The notes under the pieces were generated by a model that ran no database searches, was not told where the DNA came from, and saw nothing but the letters and a program-made list of their open reading frames with translations. Of a stretch of 64,000 nt of DNA, positions 52,068-58,518 are shown one piece after another. Position 1 is the stretch's first letter; each line of letters opens with the position of its first letter. The translations under genes and the position numbers were made by a program. Source of the DNA: Fen-1058 sp964398185 (GTDB lineage: Bacteria > Chloroflexota > Anaerolineae > Fen-1058); NCBI GenBank assembly GCA_964398185.1, contig CAYNML010000022.1, positions 8,256 through 72,255 on the forward strand. The letters run 5' to 3'.

Positions 52068-52135
52068 TGGCTAGGGGTTGGTCGTTGGTTAGGCAGTGCG
52101 AATAACCAACGACCAACCACCAACGACCAATGACT
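52061..52135. repeat. Word-repeat hairpin, word CCAACGACCA
   Basis: GGTTGGTCGTTGGTTA (52077-52092) pairs perfectly with TAACCAACGACCAACC (52104-52119) over an 11-nt loop; a third unit CCAACGACCA follows and merges with the start codon of the next gene. Confidence 0.92.
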
Positions 52136-52813
52136 AAAGAAACCATCCTCGTCGTCGACGACGAACAGAACATCATCGAACTGGCGCGGCTGTACCTGGA
52201 GCAGGACGGCTTTCGCGTCGAACAGGCCAACACCGGCCGGCAGGCGCTGGATAAGATCAAGCAGGTCGATCCGGCGCTGCTGATCCTTGATCTGATGCTG
52301 CCCGAGATCGACGGCTGGGAAGTGTGCCGCCGGGTGCGCGCGGCGAGCGACTTGCCGATTATCATGCTCACCGCGCGCGATGAGGATGTCGATAAGATCG
52401 TCGGGCTGGAGTTGGGCGCCGACGATTATATGACTAAGCCCTTCAATCCGCGCGAGTTGGTGGCGCGCGTCAAGGCGATCCTGCGCCGATCGGAGCGCGC
52501 GGCGTCGCCGCCGAGGACCTATCGGATTGGCGATCTCACGATCGATCCGGCGCGGCGCGAGGTGACGGTGGCCGGCCAACCGATCGATCTCCGCACGAAA
52601 GAGTTCGACTGCCTGCTCACGCTGGCCGAGCACAAGGGCATCGTGTTGAGCCGCGAGAAGCTGCTGGAACTGGCGTGGGGCTACGACTTCGCCGGGCAGA
52701 CGCGCACGGTGGATGTGCACGTGGCGCACCTGCGCAAGAAGCTCAGCCACAGCGCCGCGCAGATCGAAACGGTGACGGGCGTGGGTTACAAGCTAATTAA
52801 CAATGATCAATGA
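52130..52813 (+). CDS. OmpR/PhoB-family response regulator (orphan)
   Basis: A 227-residue DNA-binding response regulator. The receiver (about 5-118) has 'ILVVDDEQNIIELARLYLEQ', the phospho-acceptor in 'LLILDLMLPEIDGWEVC', 'IIMLTAR' (T) and 'DDYMTKPFNPRELVARV' (K). The winged helix (about 128-225) shows 'LTIDPARREVTVAGQPIDLR', 'EFDCLLTLAEHKGIVLSREK' and 'TVDVHVAHLRKKL', typical for PhoB. No cognate histidine kinase gene is adjacent, so its partner lies elsewhere. ATG 52130 is inside the last unit of the word-repeat hairpin, with no clear Shine-Dalgarno sequence. Confidence 0.94.
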   Translation: MTKETILVVDDEQNIIELARLYLEQDGFRVEQANTGRQALDKIKQVDPALLILDLMLPEIDGWEVCRRVRAASDLPIIMLTARDEDVDKIVGLELGADDYMTKPFNPRELVARVKAILRRSERAASPPRTYRIGDLTIDPARREVTVAGQPIDLRTKEFDCLLTLAEHKGIVLSREKLLELAWGYDFAGQTRTVDVHVAHLRKKLSHSAAQIETVTGVGYKLINNDQ

Positions 52814-52849
52814 ACAATGATCAATGAACAATGATCAATGAACAATGAG
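52798..52849 (+). repeat. Tandem word repeat AACAATGATCAATG
   Basis: About 3.5 tandem copies of the 14-bp AACAATGATCAATG fill the gap between the response-regulator stop and the Nudix start, which itself lies in the last copy. There is no inverted arm. Confidence 0.9.
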
Positions 52850-53492
52850 TAATGACAAATGCCCGGTGAAAGAGTGGGGACTCGACGAGATTCGCGCGGC
52901 GCTGCATAAGCCGCTGCCCGGGCTGGCAGCGCAATTAAAGCTGGCGCCGGAGTATCGCGTGGAGAGTCTGCGCGCTACGCCGCCCGCCGATGCACGGGCC
53001 GCAGGCGTGTTGATTCTGCTGTATCAATATGACGGCAGGTGGCACTTCCCGCTGATGAAGCGCGTGGAGGATGGGCTGGTGCACAGCGGGCAAATCTCGC
53101 TGCCGGGCGGCTCGCAAGAGCCGGGCGAGTCGCTGCGTGAGACGGCGCTGCGCGAAGCGTGCGAAGAGATTGGCGCGGCCTGCGCTGAAGTGGAAGTGCT
53201 GGGCCAGCTCTCCACGATCTACATTCCGCCCAGCAATTTTCTCGTCACCCCCACGGTGGGTTATGCCAGCGAGCGCCCGGACTTCCGCTGCGATCCGCGC
53301 GAAGTGGCCGAGCTGATCGAGGTGCCGTTGCGTGTGTTGTTCGATCGGGATGTGGTGCGCCGCGAGCCGTGGCCTCTGCGCGGCGTGACGGTGGAAGTGC
53401 CGTTCTATCAAATCGGCCCGCACAAGGTGTGGGGCGCGACGGCGATGATCTTAAGCGAGTTCAGCCTGCTGCTCGCGGAAATGGATGTGTGA
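52845..53492 (+). CDS. Nudix hydrolase, coenzyme A pyrophosphatase type
   Basis: A 215-residue Nudix enzyme close to NUDT7/YeaB CoA diphosphatases, which split CoA or acyl-CoA into phosphopantetheine and 3',5'-ADP. The Nudix box is 'GSQEPGESLRETALREACEE' followed by IG (G-x5-E-x7-REUxEE), preceded by the CoA-specific 'HSGQISLPGGS'. The N-terminal 'RAAGVLILLYQYDGRWHFPL' and 'IYIPPSNFLVTPTVGYA' are also typical. The start lies in a 14-bp tandem repeat without clear ribosome site, so the ATG is less certain. The stop overlaps the next gene by 1 bp. Confidence 0.92.
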   Translation: MSNDKCPVKEWGLDEIRAALHKPLPGLAAQLKLAPEYRVESLRATPPADARAAGVLILLYQYDGRWHFPLMKRVEDGLVHSGQISLPGGSQEPGESLRETALREACEEIGAACAEVEVLGQLSTIYIPPSNFLVTPTVGYASERPDFRCDPREVAELIEVPLRVLFDRDVVRREPWPLRGVTVEVPFYQIGPHKVWGATAMILSEFSLLLAEMDV

Positions 53493-54139
53493 TGAAAGAA
53501 CTCGAAGCACCGGCGGCGGCGTTCAATCAGCCGCGCGAATGGCTGCGCTGGACAGCGGCAACAGCCGGCGGGTGGGTCCTGGGCTCGGCCATCAGCTACG
53601 TCCTGTCGCTGCTGTTCAGCCTGACCGGGCTGAGCGCCGCGCTGGATGCCAATCCGGCTGATTTGCCACAAGAAACCATGCTGCTGCTGATGGGGGTCTC
53701 GGTGCTGATGTTGTTGATCATCGGTGTGAGCGTGGGCGCTTTGCAATGGCTGGTGCTGCGGCGGCACGTGCCGGGACTGCAGCGCTGGGCCATCTTCACC
53801 GGGTTGGGGTTTGCGTTGGGGGCGTTTATCTTTCTGGCCTTTATGGGGCTGGGCGTGGGCCTGCTGCAGTGGCTGTTGCTGCGTCGCGATTTAAACAAGA
53901 CTGGCTGGTGGCCGGTCATGAGCGCCGTGGCCTGGCCGCTGGGCTATATGCTCGGCGGCGGCCTGGGTGTGACGGTGGGGCAAGCCCTCGGCTCGCCGCT
54001 GGTGCTCAACCTGCTGGGCGGGCTGCTGACCGGCGCCATCATCGGCGCGGTGACGGGCGCGGTGCTGTTGTGGCTGCTGCGCGAGAATCGTGCGCTGCTG
54101 GACGGGTTGCGCGCCGAGGCGGAACAGGCTGGGCAATGA
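53492..54139 (+). CDS. Polytopic membrane protein with duplicated GxLQWLxLRR motif
   Basis: A 215-residue membrane protein of unknown function. About six hydrophobic segments are visible: 22-45, 65-85 ('LLLMGVSVLMLLIIGVSVGA'), 100-125 ('WAIFTGLGFALGAFIFLAFM'), 145-165, 170-185 and 187-203. The motif 'GALQWLVLRRHVPGLQRWAI' reappears as 'GLLQWLLLRRDLNKTGWWPV', indicating an internal duplication seen in small membrane proteins of Chloroflexi and Cyanobacteria. ATG 53492 shares a base with the Nudix stop, and its end overlaps the next start (ATGA), so the three genes are coupled. Confidence 0.72.
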   Translation: MKELEAPAAAFNQPREWLRWTAATAGGWVLGSAISYVLSLLFSLTGLSAALDANPADLPQETMLLLMGVSVLMLLIIGVSVGALQWLVLRRHVPGLQRWAIFTGLGFALGAFIFLAFMGLGVGLLQWLLLRRDLNKTGWWPVMSAVAWPLGYMLGGGLGVTVGQALGSPLVLNLLGGLLTGAIIGAVTGAVLLWLLRENRALLDGLRAEAEQAGQ

Positions 54140-54588
54140 ACAAAACAGAATTGTTGGCCAACATCCGCTCGGGCCGCAAGCAATTGGAAGTCGCCCTGGC
54201 GCGCTTCAGCGAGGCAGAACTGCTGGCGCCCCAGCTGCACGGCGGCTGGTCGCTCAAAGATCTCATCGCGCACTTCGGGTTCTGGGAAGGCCGCATCGTC
54301 ACGCTGTACGGCCACTTGCTGCGCGATGAAAAACCGGCCGACGAACCGGCGCTGGACGAACTCAACGCGCAGGCGTTTGCTCACTCGCAAACGCGGTCGC
54401 TCGACGAGGTGCGGCGTGACGAGCGCGCGGCCTACACCCAATTGCTCACCATCGCAGTCGAGGCTTCCGAGGAGACGTTGTTCAATCCGCTGAAATTTGC
54501 GTGGACGCAGGGCCGGCCGTTCGCGGAGTGGATTGAGAACAACACTTACGGTCACTACGAGGAACACGCCGGGGATTTGCGAAGGTAA
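54136..54588 (+). CDS. DinB-superfamily four-helix protein (ClbS/DfsB-like)
   Basis: A 150-residue protein of the ClbS/DfsB or DUF1706 branch of the DinB-like superfamily. It shows 'MNKTELLANIRSGRKQLEVA', 'LLAPQLHGGWSLKDLIAHFG' with 'FWEGRIVTL', 'NAQAFAHSQTRSLDEVRRDE' and a final 'WIENNTYGHYEEHAGDLRR', where the conserved W, H and Y-x-H-Y-x-x-H lie. ClbS hydrolyses the toxin colibactin; most relatives are uncharacterised. It overlaps the upstream membrane-protein gene by 4 bp. It is distinct in sequence from the DinB-like gene at 11417-11920. Confidence 0.82.
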   Translation: MNKTELLANIRSGRKQLEVALARFSEAELLAPQLHGGWSLKDLIAHFGFWEGRIVTLYGHLLRDEKPADEPALDELNAQAFAHSQTRSLDEVRRDERAAYTQLLTIAVEASEETLFNPLKFAWTQGRPFAEWIENNTYGHYEEHAGDLRR

Positions 54589-54620
54589 TGCGTGCTGCGT
54601 CAAGCGCAGGCCGTTACGCA

Positions 54621-55055
54621 TTACGGATTTTGCAGCACCTCATCCAGAATCGGCTGCAGCACCACGATCACCTGCGCCAGTCGCGCCGCCACCCGATCGA
54701 CATACGCGGCGTTAAAGGTCTCCATCGGGATGGTCTCGTAGACCTTGGTCCAGCCGCGATCCCACATCTCCGCTTCGATCCGATCCCCCAGTTCTACTTT
54801 GATCTCGAAGAGATGCTGCATGAAACCGTTGAGCCAACGTGCATTGGCGGCGGAATTACGGCTCTCAAAATGCAAGCCGATCTCCAGCTCGGCGCGTTTG
54901 ATGCCGAGGGTCACCACTTCATAATGCACGTGCGGATCGGCGTAGTACAACTGCACCAGCCACGATCGTCTGGCGACCTTGAAGTCTTGCAGTGCCGGGG
55001 GAAGTTTCGCCTGCGCTGCCGGGGGAATGGCGCGCATCAGCTCGTCGAGTCGCAT
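54621..55055 (-). CDS. Conserved hypothetical protein (144 aa)
   Basis: A 144-residue soluble protein I do not recognise. It reads 'MRLDELMRAIPPAAQAKLPP', 'WLVQLYYADPHVHYEVVTLG', 'ELEIGLHFESRNSAANARWL', 'FEIKVELGDRIEAEMWDRGW' and 'YVDRVAARLAQVIVVLQPIL': alternating strands and helices of an alpha+beta domain, resembling DUF4268/T4-RNase-H-like or WYL-associated folds only vaguely. The composition and codon use fit a real gene. It is convergent with the DinB-like gene and lies downstream of the HAD gene across an AGACCT palindrome. Confidence 0.65.
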   Translation of the reverse strand: MRLDELMRAIPPAAQAKLPPALQDFKVARRSWLVQLYYADPHVHYEVVTLGIKRAELEIGLHFESRNSAANARWLNGFMQHLFEIKVELGDRIEAEMWDRGWTKVYETIPMETFNAAYVDRVAARLAQVIVVLQPILDEVLQNP

Positions 55056-55064
55056 ACGGTGTAT

Positions 55065-55161
55065 AGACCTGGCAGGTATTGTACGGCCGCGTTGGCGTGT
55101 TTCCAGTCAAGTGGTGCGCGGTGCTGAAGACCTTACGGGCAGGCGGAAACCTGCCAGGTCT
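55065..55161. repeat. AGACCT-type palindrome (13-bp arms)
   Basis: AGACCTGGCAGGT (55065-55077) and ACCTGCCAGGTCT (55149-55161) are perfect inverted repeats around 71 bp. The arms match those at 46968-47066, but the interior differs. Confidence 0.9.
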
Positions 55162-55167
55162 TCTGCC

Positions 55168-55641
55168 TCAACGGCGTAAGGTCGCAACCAGCCGCTTCGG
55201 ATACAGCAGCACCCCAAGCGCGTCAAAGATGTTGTGCGTCACCACATCGGCGGCGGCCAGCGCCTCGAAGGCCGCGCCCTCGTGGCCGATGACGGCGATG
55301 CCCAGCGCGGCGACCTTCAGCATGTCCACATCATTTCCCCCGTTGCCGATGGCGACGACTTTGCCGGCGCCCAGCGTGCGGACGTAGTCGGCTTTTTGTT
55401 CGCGCTCGTGGCCGCCGGGCTTCAGCCGATCGGCGCTGAACTTCAACTGGCGATCGATCTCGGCCTGCTTGCCGTGCGTGTCCGCCGTGAGCAGGCGCAC
55501 CTCCAGCTTGCCGCGCAGCTGCGCGATGAGCGGCTCCACGCCTTTGATGAGCTGCCCGTCGACGGCCAGCGTGCCGTTCACGTCGAAGACCGCGTATTCC
55601 AGTTCGATGATGCCCCGGCCGGGGATGGCTAGTTCGATCAT
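55168..55641 (-). CDS. HAD-superfamily hydrolase, soluble P-type-ATPase-like
   Basis: A 157-residue HAD protein of the COG4087 'soluble P-type ATPase' kind. Motif I is 'YAVFDVNGTLAVDGQLIKGV': the nucleophile Asp is present, but the usual second Asp of DxDGT is Asn (DVNGT), which is normal for this subgroup. 'EVRLLTADTHGKQ' gives motif II (T), 'KADYVRTLGAGKVVAIGNGG' motif III (K), and 'NGGNDVDMLKVAALGIAVIG' motif IV (GNGxND). It corresponds to the phosphorylation/nucleotide part of P-type ATPases without membrane segments; its substrate is unknown. Confidence 0.88.
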   Translation of the reverse strand: MIELAIPGRGIIELEYAVFDVNGTLAVDGQLIKGVEPLIAQLRGKLEVRLLTADTHGKQAEIDRQLKFSADRLKPGGHEREQKADYVRTLGAGKVVAIGNGGNDVDMLKVAALGIAVIGHEGAAFEALAAADVVTHNIFDALGVLLYPKRLVATLRR

Positions 55642-55657
55642 GAGGCCCTCTGAAACA

Positions 55658-55744
55658 CGTCATGGCGAGGAGGCCGCAAACCGACGAGGCAATCTCGTGA
55701 TCGTTGGAGGAGATTGCTTCGGCCCTGCGGGCCTCGCAATGACG
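55658..55744. repeat. Palindromic CATTGCGAG-type intergenic repeat, copy 3
   Basis: CGTCATGGCGAGG (55658-55670) faces CCTCGCAATGACG (55732-55744, one mismatch), with GAGGCAATCTC and GAGATTGCTTCG inside. It lies between the Dam-type and HAD genes. Confidence 0.85.
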
Positions 55745-55748
55745 GAAC

Positions 55749-56633
55749 TCAATAATTCCACACCGTCAATTCCTGCCCGCCGCCGCGCGCGTCCGGCGCG
55801 CTGTTGATGTTGCGCGCCGTCTCAAAGGCCTGCATACGGATCACTACCCCGCGCTCCTCAAAGGCCGATCGGTACAGCTCGCGCACTTGAGGCGTGTCCG
55901 CATTGTTGATCAGCACGTAGCAGCCGCGCCGCGCCGCCCGTGCCAGCCACTTGGCCAGCCGCTGCTGCTCGCTCCAACCAAAGCCGCGTGAAGTGTAGGC
56001 GGTGAAATTCGCGGTGCGGCTCAACGGCTGATACGGCGGATCGACGTAGATAAAGTCGCCCTTGCGCGCCAGCCGCAGCGGCTGGGCGAAATCGCTGCAC
56101 ATTAAATCGACACGCTGCAGAGCCAGGTGCGCGGCTTTCAAGACATCCCGATCGAGCACGGTGGGATGCTTGTAGCGCCCGAACGGCACATTGAAATAGC
56201 CGCTCTGGTTCACGCGATACAGGCCATTATAGCCGGTCTTGTTCAAGAAGATCGTGCGCGCGGCGCGCACCGGCAGCGGCCACTGCGCAAAGTCCGGTTC
56301 GCGATCGAGATTGCGGATGGCGTAATAGTAATCGGGATCGTTGACGTGCGCCTGATGCCGGGCCAGTTCGTCGATCAACTCGTCGAGATGATCGCGCACC
56401 GCCTGATAGACCGACATCAATTCACCGTTAAAATCGTTGAGGATGGCGGGCACCACGCGCAGCCGGGGATTCGCACCGATGCGGCCCAGGTTGTACAGCC
56501 GGAAGAAAACCGCGCCGGCCCCGGCGAACGGCTCGATATAGCGGTTGAACCTGGGCGGGAACAGCGGCTGCAAGCGATCGAGCAGCTGCCCTTTGCCCCC
56601 GGCCCATTTCAAAATCGGACGCGCGTCCGGCAT
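55749..56633 (-). CDS. dam: Dam-type DNA adenine N6-methyltransferase (orphan)
   Basis: A 294-residue class D12 (alpha) adenine methylase. Motif X 'PILKWAGGKGQLLDRLQPLF', motif I 'YIEPFAGAGAVFFRLYNL', motif IV 'GDFIYVDPPYQPLSRTANFT', and 'RTIFLNKTGYNGLYRVNQSG' with 'FNVPFGRYKHPTV' of the Dam target-recognition region; the latter suggests GATC as the target. No restriction enzyme gene is adjacent, so it is an orphan methylase. The window is visibly rich in GATC, often as CGATCG. It follows the retropepsin-like pseudogene on the same strand, and a CATTGCGAG repeat lies just after its stop. Confidence 0.92.
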   Translation of the reverse strand: MPDARPILKWAGGKGQLLDRLQPLFPPRFNRYIEPFAGAGAVFFRLYNLGRIGANPRLRVVPAILNDFNGELMSVYQAVRDHLDELIDELARHQAHVNDPDYYYAIRNLDREPDFAQWPLPVRAARTIFLNKTGYNGLYRVNQSGYFNVPFGRYKHPTVLDRDVLKAAHLALQRVDLMCSDFAQPLRLARKGDFIYVDPPYQPLSRTANFTAYTSRGFGWSEQQRLAKWLARAARRGCYVLINNADTPQVRELYRSAFEERGVVIRMQAFETARNINSAPDARGGGQELTVWNY

Positions 56634-56651
56634 GAGAGATTCACCTGAAGA

Positions 56652-57069
56652 TTAAGCTGTGTCCCCGCGTTGGGCGCGCAGGCGTTGCACGGCGGTCTCG
56701 GTCAAGAGGTCGGTTTGTTGTTGCGGCCCGTCCAGAAAGAGCGTCAGGCGATTCAACACCGCGGCCCAGGATGAGTTCGTCGCCGCTCTCGTCGGCCACG
56801 ACGTAGAGACCGGGTATGACGGTTGGGCCGATCTGCAATTCGACCAGGAATTTTTGCGCCTGTTGCCGCTCGCCGAAGTGACTGCGCAGCAGCGCCCAGC
56901 CGCTTTCCACGGCGTCGATTTCTGCCAGCCAGGCGCGCGGGATCAACGTGGCATCAGCGCCGGTATCGATCAGTGCGGATAAGGGGCCGCGCTGCCCGGT
57001 CTCACTACGCAGCGTAGCCTGCAACGCGGGGAAAGGCGGCCGGTAATCGGAGCGATGCGGCGTGTTCAT
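56652..57069 (-). pseudogene. Retropepsin-like aspartic protease gene, frameshifted
   Basis: The first frame (56641-57069) encodes a clan AA aspartic protease: 'LSALIDTGADATLIPRAWLA' with the catalytic D-T-G-A, and 'VIPGLYVVADESGDELILGR'. After LILGR it turns into nonsense ('GVESPDALSGRAATTNR'). One base further, the minus strand reads 'VLNRLTLFLDGPQQQTDLLT' and 'ETAVQRLRAQRGDTA' to a TAA at 56652-56654, the expected family ending (LGRxVLNRLxLxLDGP). So the sequence shows a +1 or -2 frameshift near position 56771 (or a sequencing error). The gene overlaps its DUF5678-like partner by 4 bp. Confidence 0.8.
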
Positions 57070-57434
57070 TCAGTCACCAGGCGTGGGCTGCGGATTACAA
57101 ACTCCTTGATCGGTTCTTCTTCGACCTGAGTGATCAGCACCGGCGTGTCACCGAAGCGGTCACGGATACGGTGCAGCAGCAGGGTTACATCAGGATCAAC
57201 ATCGACCAGCTGGCCGTCGTGAATCGCGACATGCTGATTCAGATACTTTGCTTTGAGCTCGGCATGCATGGCCTGATAGTGTACAAACTCAGCGTTGATC
57301 TTTTCGTGTCGTGCCTGCCGCAGGTACTGGCGCGCGAGGTCGTTCATCACGTCCTCAACGCTGGCGCCGCGTTCATCGGCCACGCGCTGTAATGATTGAG
57401 CTAACTTAGCATCCATCGGCACTTGAGCCAGCAT
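57066..57434 (-). CDS. DUF5678-like protein paired with a retropepsin-like gene
   Basis: A 122-residue soluble protein. The N-terminal helical part ('PMDAKLAQSLQRVADERGAS', 'VEDVMNDLARQYLRQARHEK') resembles a ribbon-helix-helix-type antitoxin segment; the C-terminal part 'HVAIHDGQLVDVDPDVTLLL', 'HRIRDRFGDTPVLITQVEEE' and 'FVIRSPRL' matches DUF5678, which I know as the usual upstream partner of small retropepsin-like proteases in Chloroflexi and Cyanobacteria. The pair looks like a two-component module of unknown role. AAGGAGG precedes the ATG, and TACAAT (plus 57471-57476 as ATTGTA nearby) may be the -10. Confidence 0.75.
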   Translation of the reverse strand: MLAQVPMDAKLAQSLQRVADERGASVEDVMNDLARQYLRQARHEKINAEFVHYQAMHAELKAKYLNQHVAIHDGQLVDVDPDVTLLLHRIRDRFGDTPVLITQVEEEPIKEFVIRSPRLVTE

Positions 57435-57536
57435 GGCGAACCTCCTTACCGTACTTCACTGCCCAGATTGTAGCACAATCGAATGGGGAATGACGAATGC
57501 GGAAGGTGGAATGCCGATCGTCGAGTGGGTGTCGAG

Positions 57537-57650
57537 GCACGTCAGTCCCACACTGTAAGCGGGAATCCAGCGTTTGGCCGGGGCAGGTTACTTATCAGAA
57601 ATTTGGATGTCCGATGAAGGCCCTCGGGCATGACGGATAAGCGACCGCGT
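57537..57650. repeat. Degenerate palindromic element in a gene-free stretch
   Basis: CGTCAGTCCCACACTG and AGCGGGAATCCAGCG on the left roughly mirror TTTGGATGTCCGATG and CCCTCGGGCATGACGG on the right. It resembles decayed 'CGTCATTCCCGC...GGGAATCCAG' intergenic repeats. The rest of 57435-57669 shows no gene. Confidence 0.4.
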
Positions 57651-57669
57651 TTTCTCTGGATGCTATTGG

Positions 57670-58425
57670 CTAGAGTTTCGCTCCCCGCGGCGTCATGAAT
57701 TCTTCGATCACGCGCGTCATGCGTTGATAGTGCGAGCCTGGCCAGAAGACCTTGCCGCAGGCAGCGCAGCGCCAGAACTCCGTGTAGAAACGCGCAGCGT
57801 TTTCTGGCACTTCATCCTTCACGTCATCCAATGCTGCGGATTGCAGCGGGCCGTTGCAGCTGAGACAGCGCGTGAAAGGTCTGGCCATGCGTTGAAGATC
57901 GAAGCGTGTCATCACTTCGCGCAGCTGCTCACGCGGCGCAGTGGCGCGCACCCAGTAACCATGGGTCACCGCGCTGCGCTTGAGCAAGCCTTGATCGCGC
58001 GTCAGCAAAATGCGCTGCTCACTCTTTGAAATCTCAGCCAGCACCGCATCGTCGGCGTGATTCTGATACCATGTGTCGAAGCCCAGCATCCGCAGATACG
58101 CCGCCAACCGGCCGAGATGCCCGTCGAGCACGAAGCGGACTTCGCGCAGCGGCTGCGGGCGCAGACGGATCAGCGGGGTGATGTCCAGCGCCTCGAACAC
58201 GGGATACACCGCCACCCGATCGCCCTCCTGCGGCTGATAGGCCCAGTCGACCGAGCGATCGTTGACGAGGATCAGATCGACTTCGGTGTGCGGCACACCC
58301 AGCGCTTCGATCAGATGCTTGATCGACGGCGTGCCGCGCCATTCGTGCTCGAACGGTACCTGGCGCTGCGCAGGTGGCAGAAAATCGTTGAGCTCTTGGT
58401 AGAAGCGAAAGGTGGCGCGCGGCAT
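57670..58425 (-). CDS. Mut7-C RNase-domain protein with N-terminal ubiquitin-like domain
   Basis: A 251-residue protein. The N-terminal about 80 residues ('TFRFYQELNDFLPPAQRQVP', 'DLILVNDRSVDWAYQPQEGD', 'RVAVYPVFEAL') are a ThiS/MoaD-like beta-grasp (Mut7-C ubiquitin) domain. The Mut7-C PIN-like domain follows ('VRFVLDGHLGRLAAYLRMLG' with the acidic D, 'ILLTRDQGLLKR') and ends in a zinc ribbon ('CLSCNGPLQ' and 'WRCAACGKVFWPGSHYQRM'). It is predicted to be an RNase; exact RNA target is unknown. The start is followed upstream by the GAGTAACGA hairpin, which separates it from the PLP-enzyme cluster. Confidence 0.92.
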   Translation of the reverse strand: MPRATFRFYQELNDFLPPAQRQVPFEHEWRGTPSIKHLIEALGVPHTEVDLILVNDRSVDWAYQPQEGDRVAVYPVFEALDITPLIRLRPQPLREVRFVLDGHLGRLAAYLRMLGFDTWYQNHADDAVLAEISKSEQRILLTRDQGLLKRSAVTHGYWVRATAPREQLREVMTRFDLQRMARPFTRCLSCNGPLQSAALDDVKDEVPENAARFYTEFWRCAACGKVFWPGSHYQRMTRVIEEFMTPRGAKL

Positions 58426-58435
58426 GGGGTGTAAT

Positions 58436-58480
58436 GAGTAACGAGTAACGAGTAATGGTTTTACTCGTTACTCGTTACTC
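58436..58480. repeat. Word-repeat hairpin, word GAGTAAC
   Basis: GAGTAACGAGTAACGAGTAA (58436-58455) pairs perfectly over 20 bp with TTACTCGTTACTCGTTACTC (58461-58480), loop TGGTT. The most regular member of the class; same word as 26402-26461. No T-run follows it on the minus strand. Confidence 0.95.
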
Positions 58481-58518
58481 GTTTATGGGTTAGATTACCT
58501 CGCAATCAACAAGCAAAG

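Noticed and set aside
52798..52849. Three tandem 14-bp repeats as a CRISPR or iteron origin
   Set aside because: Repeats are contiguous without spacers, only 3.5 copies, and no cas, rep or dnaA gene is near; grouped with the word-repeat class instead.
56641..57069. Programmed ribosomal frameshift in the retropepsin-like gene
   Set aside because: No slippery heptamer or downstream structure is obvious at the shift point, and family members are encoded in one frame; a mutation or sequencing error is simpler.
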